This document shows, one piece after another, positions 57,942-64,000 of a stretch of DNA of 64,000 bases (positions are counted from its first letter, which is position 1; the number at the start of each line of letters is the position of its first letter). The position numbers and the translations under genes are program-made. Where the stretch lies: contig NZ_JAJNOQ010000008.1 of assembly GCF_021044775.1 (NCBI RefSeq), positions 76,397-140,396 on the forward strand, read 5' to 3'. Below the pieces are notes generated by a model, which was given only the letters and a program-made list of their open reading frames with translations, was not told the DNA's origin and did not search any database. The stretch comes from Paraeggerthella hominis (GTDB taxonomy: Bacteria; Actinomycetota; Coriobacteriia; Coriobacteriales; Eggerthellaceae).

Positions 57942-60900
57942 ATGGGACAAGCAACCAAAGCGGCGAGGGCGGGCACGGCGGCGAGGATCCTCCTCGCCGT
58001 CCTCCTCGCAATCGACATGATGGCGCCTGCGGCCGTCCCGCAACGCGCCCATGCGGCGGAGTCGGGAAGCCTGACCGTGGGCAGGACCATCAGCTACGAC
58101 TCGTATTTCACCAACTGGTTCGAGGTCGACGGGCAGGCCGCATGGTGCGGCAACCCCTCTATGGCGACCCCGGGGGCGGGATCGTATCCCAAGCAGGCCC
58201 TCTCCGCGGCGAGCGGGCGCACCGCCGAGCTCGCCGCCGACATGTGGTTCTCGTACGGATCGCCCGGATTCGACGCGTCCCTCTGGCCCGGCAGCTGGGT
58301 CGACGGGAGCGCCATGACCCCCGACCGGTACACGGCGCTCGCGCACATCCTCATGGCGGACACCTATTCGAGCGACGGCAACTACGCGATGTACGGCTGC
58401 TCCGAGGCGTTCCGGGACTGGGTCGCCTGGAACGTCCTGGGCTTCGACGACTCCGGCGCCGTCTCCAACGAGAGCGCGACGGGCAGGCTCATCGCCTCCC
58501 GGACGGGCGAGGTGCCCTCGTCCTTCGAGCCCTTCATGCTCTACACGGGCGCGTCGACGCAGGTGATCCTCTCGTTCACGTACAGCACGACGGTCAAGGT
58601 CGCCAAGGCGGCCTCGGAGTCGTGGGCGCAGCAAGACCCCGACTACTCGCTCGCCGGCGCGGTCTACGGCATCTACCGCAGCGCCGCCGACGCGGAAGCG
58701 GGCGCGAACCGCGTGGCTACGATCACGACCGGCGCCGACGGCTCCGGCGAGTCGGGGAGCCTGGGCGCGACGAGGGAGACGTTCTACGCCAAGGAGGTGA
58801 GCCCCTCCCCCGGATACGCCCTCGACCCTGAGGTGCACGAGGTCTCCCCCGACAACGACTACACCTTCTCGTCGGAAGAGCCGCCCATCACCGCGCGCAT
58901 AGTGCTGAAGAAGGTCGACGCCGAGACCGGCGCGCCCGCAGCCCAGGGCGACGCCACCCTCGACGGGGCGGTCTACCAGGCCTCTTTCGAGCGGGGCGGC
59001 GAGACGGAGACCGTCGAAGGGACGACCGCCGGCGGCTCCATCGTGTTCGACGGCCTGCCCCTCGGGGAGGTGGAGATCAGGGAGGTGTCCCCCTCCGACG
59101 GATACCTGCTCGACCGGGAGGTCCACCGCATCGAGGTGACCGCCGAGATGGCGCAGGCGGGCGACGCGGTCATCGAGGTGTCGCCCGAAGGCGAGTTCGG
59201 CGAGCTCGTGCAGCGCGGCGGCCTCATCATCGGCAAGGGCGACGCCGAGCGCTACGAGCACGAGGGCGGCACGTTCTGGAACTACGCCCAGGGCGACGCC
59301 ACGTTCGAAGGCGCCGAGTTCACGCTTTACAACCGCTCCGACGCCGCCGTCTGGTACGACGGGAACGGGGACGGAGAGCTGCAGGACGGCGAGATGGTCG
59401 ACCCCGACGGGGTCGTCGCGGTCCTATCGACCGAGTACAACGCCTCCCTCGACGCCTGGACCGCCAGCACCGGCGTGCGCGCGCTGCCCTACGGCACCTA
59501 CGAGGTCGTCGAGACGAAAGCGCCCGAGGGCTACACGGGCGAGGGGATCGTGAGCCACGTGGTCGAGATCCGCGAGGACGGGCAGTTCGACCAGCTCGTG
59601 GAGGCCGACGGCATCCTCAACGAGGTCGTCCGCGGCGGCGTCCAGGTGCAGAAGAACGACCTCGAGCTCGGGGAGAGCGAGGCCCTCGGCGGAGCCGACC
59701 ACTCGAGCCTGGCCGACGACAGATACCTCGGAACCTCCCTCGAGGGGATCGGGTTCACCATCACCAACGTGTCCGAGCACGGCGTCATGGTCGGCGGGAC
59801 CTACTATCCCACGGGCAGCGTCGTCGCCGTCATCGAGACGGCGTGGAATCCCGAGGCCCAGGCCTACACCGCGCAGACCGCGTCCGACGCGCTGCCCTAC
59901 GGCACCTACACCGTCGCCGAGACGGCGACCAACGAGAGCTACCTGCTCACCGACGGCGAGCCCCGCACGTTCGAGGTCCGCGGCGACGGCATCGTGGTGA
60001 CCTCGGACGTGGACGGCGGAGCGCTGTTGTGGAGCGACCAGGTGGTGCGCCACGACATGCATCTCCAGAAGAAGGGGACCGTCCACGGAGAGAAGCTCGG
60101 GCTCGTCCCGTTCCTCATCACCAACGTCACCACCGGCGAGGCCCACGTCGCCGTCACCGACAGGAACGGCATGCTGTCCACGTCTTCGGAATGGCGCAGC
60201 CGCGAGGAGTCGGTGAACGCGAACGACGCCCTCATTTACGAGGACTACATCGACTCGGAGGACATCGTCGAAGGCTCCGGCATCTGGTTCGGAACGGGCG
60301 AGCACGGCTCGCAGGCCGCGCCCGACGACTCCCTCGGCGCGCTTCCCTACGGCGAGTACACGATCGAGGAGATGCGCTGCGAGGCGAACGAGGGGTACGC
60401 CCTCTGGTCCGACGCGTTCAACGTGAACCGGGACACCACCGAGACCCCGATGGACATAGACCTGGGGACAGTGGACGACGTCCCCGAGCCGAGAATCGAC
60501 ACGGTGGCGCTCGACAAGGCCGACGGCGACCGCTCCATCGCGCCCTCGGGAGACGCCGTCATCGTCGACGAGGTTTCGTACGCCAACATGCCCCTCGAGG
60601 AGCTCACGGCGCGCGGCGGACTGGTCGACAAGGCAACGGGAGAGCCCCTCGTCGTCGACGGCGAGCAGGTCGTCGCCGAGAAGACGTTCGCGCCCATCTC
60701 CCCCTCGGGCACGGTGGACGTGGAATTCGAGTTCGACGCGTCCGGGCTTGCCGGGATCGACATAGTGGTGTTCGAGGAGGTCCTGCTCGACGGCGAGGTC
60801 ATCGCCGAGCACGCAGACATCCTGGACGCCGACCAGACGGTGGCCGTCGAGGCGGCGCCCGAGATCGGGACGGTGGCGACCGACGCCGCCGACGGGGACC

Positions 60901-61799
60901 ACATGGCGTCCGCCGACGGGACCGCGCGCATCGACGACCAGGTCTTCTACAGCGGGCTCGAGAAAGGGAAGGCCTACAGGGTCGAGGGAGTCCTCATGGA
61001 CCCGGAGACGGGCGAGCCCCTGGACACCGGCGACGGGGCGATCGTGGCGGAGACGGATTTCGTCGCCGAGGGGGAAAGCGGGTTCGCCGTGGTCTCCTTC
61101 GAGCTCGACGCCAGCTCCCTCGAAGGCAGGAGCACCGTCGTCTTCGAGAGGCTCTACGACTCCGAAGGCACCTTGGTCGCCTCCCACGAGGACCTCGAGG
61201 ACGAAGGGCAGACCGTGAGCTTCACGGAGCCTTCGCCCGAGATCGGGACAACCGCGACCGACGGCGACGACGGGGACCACGAGGCCTACGCCGATGACGA
61301 CGTGACCATCGTCGACGAGGTGCGCTACGAGAACCTCGAGCCCGGGGTCGAGTACGTCTTGACGGGCACGTTGGTTGACCGCGACGCGGCGAAGCCCGTG
61401 GAGGAGGAAGGCGCGCCCCTCACGGTCGAGGTTCGCTTCACGCCCGAGGAGGCCGACGGGTCGGTCGAGGTCGTCTTCCGCTTCGATGGGACGGGCCTCG
61501 CGGGGCGTACCGTCGTGGCGTTCGAGGAGCTGACGCTCGACGGCGAGGTCGTCGCGGAGCACAAGGACCCCAACGACGAAGGCCAGAGCGTGAACCTGGT
61601 CGAACCGCCCTCCGAGACGCCGGACGAGCCCTCGACCCCCGCCGGCAAGCTGCCCAAGACAGGCGACTCCCTGCCGCTTGTCCCCCTTGCCTGCCTCGTG
61701 GGCGCCGCCCTGACGGCGGCCGGCGCCGCGCTCATGGCGCGCCGTCCGGACGGGCCCGCCCCCGAGAAGCCGCACGAAGGCGAAGAGGAAGGCGAGTAG
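57942..61799 (+). CDS. large LPXTG-anchored adhesin with SpaA-like and VaFE repeats
   Basis: A 1285-residue surface protein. A signal peptide (about 1-39, ending AHA-AE) leads to a domain like thioester domains of Gram-positive adhesins (about 45-205; Cys69 in AAWCGNPS, but no certain partner Gln). Then follow about five SpaA-like/Cna-B-type domains (about 210-840, e.g. LPYGTYEVVETKAPEGY), three VaFE-type repeats of about 125 residues (about 849, 972 and 1099 onward, each starting P(E/R)I(G/D)T and ending (D/E)(D/E)GQTV), and an LPKTG sortase motif (1237-1241), a membrane helix and an unusually acidic tail. SpaA-like and VaFE domains often form isopeptide bonds. It probably promotes cell contact during mating or host adhesion. 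Confidence 0.9.
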   Translation: MGQATKAARAGTAARILLAVLLAIDMMAPAAVPQRAHAAESGSLTVGRTISYDSYFTNWFEVDGQAAWCGNPSMATPGAGSYPKQALSAASGRTAELAADMWFSYGSPGFDASLWPGSWVDGSAMTPDRYTALAHILMADTYSSDGNYAMYGCSEAFRDWVAWNVLGFDDSGAVSNESATGRLIASRTGEVPSSFEPFMLYTGASTQVILSFTYSTTVKVAKAASESWAQQDPDYSLAGAVYGIYRSAADAEAGANRVATITTGADGSGESGSLGATRETFYAKEVSPSPGYALDPEVHEVSPDNDYTFSSEEPPITARIVLKKVDAETGAPAAQGDATLDGAVYQASFERGGETETVEGTTAGGSIVFDGLPLGEVEIREVSPSDGYLLDREVHRIEVTAEMAQAGDAVIEVSPEGEFGELVQRGGLIIGKGDAERYEHEGGTFWNYAQGDATFEGAEFTLYNRSDAAVWYDGNGDGELQDGEMVDPDGVVAVLSTEYNASLDAWTASTGVRALPYGTYEVVETKAPEGYTGEGIVSHVVEIREDGQFDQLVEADGILNEVVRGGVQVQKNDLELGESEALGGADHSSLADDRYLGTSLEGIGFTITNVSEHGVMVGGTYYPTGSVVAVIETAWNPEAQAYTAQTASDALPYGTYTVAETATNESYLLTDGEPRTFEVRGDGIVVTSDVDGGALLWSDQVVRHDMHLQKKGTVHGEKLGLVPFLITNVTTGEAHVAVTDRNGMLSTSSEWRSREESVNANDALIYEDYIDSEDIVEGSGIWFGTGEHGSQAAPDDSLGALPYGEYTIEEMRCEANEGYALWSDAFNVNRDTTETPMDIDLGTVDDVPEPRIDTVALDKADGDRSIAPSGDAVIVDEVSYANMPLEELTARGGLVDKATGEPLVVDGEQVVAEKTFAPISPSGTVDVEFEFDASGLAGIDIVVFEEVLLDGEVIAEHADILDADQTVAVEAAPEIGTVATDAADGDHMASADGTARIDDQVFYSGLEKGKAYRVEGVLMDPETGEPLDTGDGAIVAETDFVAEGESGFAVVSFELDASSLEGRSTVVFERLYDSEGTLVASHEDLEDEGQTVSFTEPSPEIGTTATDGDDGDHEAYADDDVTIVDEVRYENLEPGVEYVLTGTLVDRDAAKPVEEEGAPLTVEVRFTPEEADGSVEVVFRFDGTGLAGRTVVAFEELTLDGEVVAEHKDPNDEGQSVNLVEPPSETPDEPSTPAGKLPKTGDSLPLVPLACLVGAALTAAGAALMARRPDGPAPEKPHEGEEEGE

Positions 61800-61800
61800 A

Positions 61801-61902
61801 ATGGCCTTCCTGCTGCACCTGGTAGGAATGGGCATGGGGCTGTGCACGCTCGTCGCCTACGCCTGCATCAAGGTAGGGGCTGAAAGCGAGCGAGACGAAT
61901 AA
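61801..61902 (+). CDS. small single-TM protein (33 residues)
   Basis: ATG at 61801, one base after the adhesin stop, with GAGGAAGGCGAG upstream. The product is one hydrophobic helix (FLLHLVGMGMGLCTLVAYACI) and a charged end (KVGAESERDE). It is too short for a family call but is well placed and well initiated. Confidence 0.55.
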   Translation: MAFLLHLVGMGMGLCTLVAYACIKVGAESERDE

Positions 61903-61930
61903 AAGCGAGTCAACTGAATGCAAGCACTTG

Positions 61931-62089
61931 CGGGGAGAGCCGCCTTCGCGCGGTCCTCCCCGCTCGCAATGCCGTACTCCGGGCTCGTGTCTGGCGAGAT
62001 CCGCGAAGTCGGGGCGAAGCTTCTCTCATCCACACCCGCCCGAATCTCTCTCGCGCAGGTTTATCGCGACCGCTCTCGCTCGCGATAAA
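61931..62089. other. two hairpins in the gap before the AAA ATPase
   Basis: A GC-rich stem near 61931-61965 (GCGGGGAGA...TCCTCCCCGC, imperfect) and a perfect 10-bp stem TTTATCGCGA/TCGCGATAAA (62060-62089) 45 bp before the ATPase start. The first may terminate the adhesin unit; the second may be an operator. Confidence 0.45.
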
Positions 62090-62133
62090 ATGGACTGGAC
62101 GTTTCCGCGGAGCCATCTGCGTTAGGAGATTCT

Positions 62134-63849
62134 ATGTCCAGCGGGTTTTCCTCCATTCGGAGGGTTCACATTCAATCAGGCATGTTTGACTCAGGGGCGG
62201 ATTTCGATTTGTTCCGCTCTCCAGGCAACAATGGGGTCCAGCATAGGGTCTCCATCCTGTTCGGCAGAAATGGATCCGGCAAAACGACAATATCGCAAGA
62301 AATCGACCGGATTTCAGTCGACGGAACGTGCGACAGCCCGTTCAGGGACGAAGCAGGTGAATCGGTATCCCTAACGAGCAAGGAAAAGCAATCCATCAGG
62401 GTCTTCAACGAAAAATACGCCCAAGATACCGTTCTTCTCCGAGAAGAAGGGCTTGAGACAATAGTCATGCTGGGCACCAAGGCCCAAGCGCAGAAACGCA
62501 TCGATGAAATAGACGAGGAGCTCATCGAGGTCGGCAAAAAGTTTACCGAATGGACCGTCAAAAAAGATAGCGCGGAGAATGGGCCTCAATCCCTCGGTTC
62601 GCTTCTATCGAAAGCGAAAGACGAGGCGAAAGGCGGGGGCTGGGCGGATCGGTGCCATGAGATCACGGGGACGCGATCCAATTTGACCGTGCAAAGATGG
62701 GAAGCGATCGTGGGCGCGGAAACGGACCTCAGCAGACGCGAGGTCGAAGCCGAGTACTCCGAGAAGCTCGCCCAATACCAAAGGGCCGAGAATGCAGGAT
62801 CGGAAACCGTTGCAAGAATCGGCATGATCGACGCGCAGAAGTACGACGAAGAAGCCTTGGTGGGGCTTCTGAGCAAAGCGCTGGACGAGCCGATCCTCAC
62901 CGAAAGGGAGGAGCGCATTTTCGCGCTGGTGCAAAACGGCAGGCAGAGGATGGTCGAATACGCACGGGAAATCGCGTCCGACGACGAGACGGACTCATGC
63001 CCTCTCTGCCAGCAGGACCTGACGACCGAGTACAAGGAGTCTCTCAAACAGAGCGTGCTCAAGGTTCTCAACAAAGAAGTCGATCTGTTCAGGAAGGACC
63101 TCGAAAGCCGCAGAATACCCATCATCGAGGAGGATGAGCTGGGGCTCGGCAAGGCGCCGGAAGACTTGGCTTCGAAATGCCGTGAAGCCTTGGGCAAAGT
63201 GAACGGGGCAATAGCCGCATACGCAGAACTTATCGAGAAGAGACTCCAATCCCTCTATGAGCCTCTTGGGGCGGAACCCCTCGGACTTACCGAAGCGATC
63301 GCAGCCTTCAACGCCTCATCTGCAGAGACCAACAAGGAGATCGACGATCTTAACGCTGCGGTGAGGAGCAGGGCGGCATTGAAGCGGCGGTTGCTGAATC
63401 TAAACGACCAGATCGCCCGGATCGATGCTAAAGACTCGATAAAGCGGTATGCGGATACCGAAAAGGAGCTCGAGACGGCAAGAAGAGAGCTGACGAAAGC
63501 GATCGAAAAACGCCGCGAGCTCGAAAGCGAGCGCCGTGCCGAAGAGGCGAAAATGTCCATGACCGACCTCGCGGCGAACGCCATCAACGGCTATCTGGCA
63601 AACGTTTTCTTCGACAGCTCCAGGTTCGTCCTTGTCCCATACGCCAACGTGTACAAGATCGAGTCGCACGGAAAGCCCGTGCGGCCGAGCGAGGTGTCCA
63701 CCGGGGAGCGCAACATCCTCGCCCTGTGCTATTTCTTCTCCGAAGGCGGGAAGATGAAATTCGAAGGGTCAGAAGACTCGGACCCTCAATACGTCGTCCT
63801 AGATGACCGTTGTGTTAGACCGCTTTGGATACTGGGACTTTTCCTATAA
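62134..63849 (+). CDS. RloC/PrrC-like AAA ATPase with zinc hook, truncated at Walker B
   Basis: A 571-residue frame. Walker A FGRNGSGKTT (43-52) is followed by NEKYAQDTV; two long coiled coils (about 100-280 and 300-470) flank CPLC (about 289-292), a Rad50-like zinc hook; then STGERNILALCYFF (signature) and YVVLDD (Walker B, about 554-559). Family members continue DPxxSFD..., the D-loop and a C-terminal effector such as an anticodon nuclease. Here the sequence after GAT GAC becomes unrelated (CVRPLWILGLFL, stop), and a resistance gene starts 41 bp later. The gene is thus probably broken by an insertion at about 63808 and inactive. Confidence 0.75.
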   Translation: MSSGFSSIRRVHIQSGMFDSGADFDLFRSPGNNGVQHRVSILFGRNGSGKTTISQEIDRISVDGTCDSPFRDEAGESVSLTSKEKQSIRVFNEKYAQDTVLLREEGLETIVMLGTKAQAQKRIDEIDEELIEVGKKFTEWTVKKDSAENGPQSLGSLLSKAKDEAKGGGWADRCHEITGTRSNLTVQRWEAIVGAETDLSRREVEAEYSEKLAQYQRAENAGSETVARIGMIDAQKYDEEALVGLLSKALDEPILTEREERIFALVQNGRQRMVEYAREIASDDETDSCPLCQQDLTTEYKESLKQSVLKVLNKEVDLFRKDLESRRIPIIEEDELGLGKAPEDLASKCREALGKVNGAIAAYAELIEKRLQSLYEPLGAEPLGLTEAIAAFNASSAETNKEIDDLNAAVRSRAALKRRLLNLNDQIARIDAKDSIKRYADTEKELETARRELTKAIEKRRELESERRAEEAKMSMTDLAANAINGYLANVFFDSSRFVLVPYANVYKIESHGKPVRPSEVSTGERNILALCYFFSEGGKMKFEGSEDSDPQYVVLDDRCVRPLWILGLFL

Positions 63850-63890
63850 TCTTTCTTGCTTAGATAGCAGGCGAAAGCGAAGGAGCTCCT
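63808..63890 (+). promoter_or_regulatory. junction and promoter region before the lincosamide-resistance-like gene
   Basis: A+T-rich sequence unlike the ATPase gene. It contains a consensus -10 TATAAT (63845-63850) with a weak -35, GTTAGAC at 63814-63820 (fits the integron inverse-core pattern GTTRRRY) and GAAGGAGCTCCT before the ATG. Confidence 0.5.
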
Positions 63891-64000
63891 ATGGTCACCA
63901 AGGATGATGCGTGTTGGATAATCGGCCTTTCCGCAGGTGCGGGCATTGGCGTATACCTTGATGGCGGCTGGGGCGTCGATGCGCTTGTCGGGCGTGAGAC
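63891..64000 (+). CDS. lincosamide nucleotidyltransferase-like protein, N-terminal part (cut by window edge)
   Basis: Only 36 codons are visible: the N-terminus and the nucleotidyltransferase motif GVYLDGGWGVDALVGRE, which closely resembles the WLDGGWGVDVLTGK segment of Lnu(A)-type lincosamide nucleotidyltransferases, where the Gly-Gly and following residues bind the nucleotide. Aminoglycoside ANT(2'') enzymes have a similar GGGWAIDARLGR segment, so an aminoglycoside target is not excluded. A strong GAAGGAG site lies upstream. It follows the broken ATPase gene and has its own promoter. Confidence 0.65.
   Translation, partial: MVTKDDACWIIGLSAGAGIGVYLDGGWGVDALVGRE

Larger units (their letters stand above)
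42215..64000. mobile_element. integrative conjugative element (left part; continues past window)
   Basis: From the tRNA-Gly fragment rightward lie a tyrosine integrase, an excisionase-like gene, a resistance cassette, regulators, a VirD4/PrgI/VirB4/hydrolase/VirB6 conjugation block of Gram-positive type and an LPXTG adhesin. The conjugation block is more GC-rich than the chromosome to the left, whereas the mef/msr(D) and AAA-ATPase parts are lower. The right end and a relaxase are not in the window. Confidence 0.85.

Noticed and set aside
57213..61847. Two long minus-strand open frames opposite the adhesin gene
   Set aside because: They are complements of a repetitive, GC-rich coding sequence; the plus-strand protein has signal peptide, domains and sortase motif.

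Overview
The window is high-GC DNA that reads as Eggerthellaceae (Coriobacteriia, gut Actinobacteria of the Eggerthella/Gordonibacter kind). This is inferred from the 12-transmembrane LuxR-type regulator, the cytoplasmic molybdopterin oxidoreductase with an aromatic-acid transporter and dedicated trigger-factor-like chaperones, the paired YhgE/Pip membrane proteins and the GC-rich codon use. Species cannot be fixed from the sequence alone.

Left part (1-16 kb). An edge-truncated dGTPase-like gene, a methyltransferase-like protein, a DnaA-like AAA+ ATPase and a Cys-rich small protein lead into a catabolic module. It comprises a membrane-embedded LuxR regulator, a trigger-factor C-domain protein, a zinc-ribbon protein, a Mo-bisPGD catalytic subunit, a two-cluster ferredoxin subunit, a second zinc-ribbon protein, an AAHS-type MFS transporter, a zinc-ribbon/TM protein, an OFA-type MFS transporter and a second trigger-factor-like protein. 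A GTACTA(G/A)A motif stands upstream of the regulator (as a perfect palindrome), of the oxidoreductase operon (as two copies 22 bp apart) and in the OFA/trigger-factor divergent region, so it may mark one regulon. The composition resembles the catechol dehydroxylase loci of gut Eggerthellaceae; the substrate is not known.

Middle (15.6-41 kb). This is mainly chromosomal core: a methyltransferase-acetyltransferase fusion, DnaG, NfeD plus an SPFH protein, peptide deformylase, Fmt, RsmB, a BrnQ gene interrupted by an in-frame TGA, a TetR/ABC-2 exporter unit with a palindromic operator, a Ski2-like helicase, an ABC exporter, isocitrate dehydrogenase and two YhgE/Pip proteins. Several gene-free gaps hold short elements of about 140-180 bp with inverted ends, often beside GC-rich tandem arrays. 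At 40.8-42 kb a ferredoxin, a membrane Fe-S protein and an ArsR regulator with a YgaV/BigR-like cysteine pair form an operon behind a 14-bp palindrome.

Right part (42.2-64 kb). This is an integrative conjugative element. It starts at a truncated tRNA-Gly(CCC) 5' half and a tyrosine integrase with an excisionase-like gene. It carries a mef/msr(D)-type macrolide-resistance pair behind a probable leader-peptide attenuator. The conjugation block follows: a PcfB-like protein, VirD4/TraG, a small membrane protein, PrgI, VirB4, a glucosaminidase-NlpC/P60 hydrolase and a VirB6-like protein. Next come a large LPXTG adhesin with SpaA-like and VaFE repeats and a RloC-like AAA ATPase that breaks off at its Walker B motif. 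At the right edge a lincosamide-nucleotidyltransferase-like gene begins. No relaxase is visible in the window. Gene starts were chosen by Shine-Dalgarno sites and family length.
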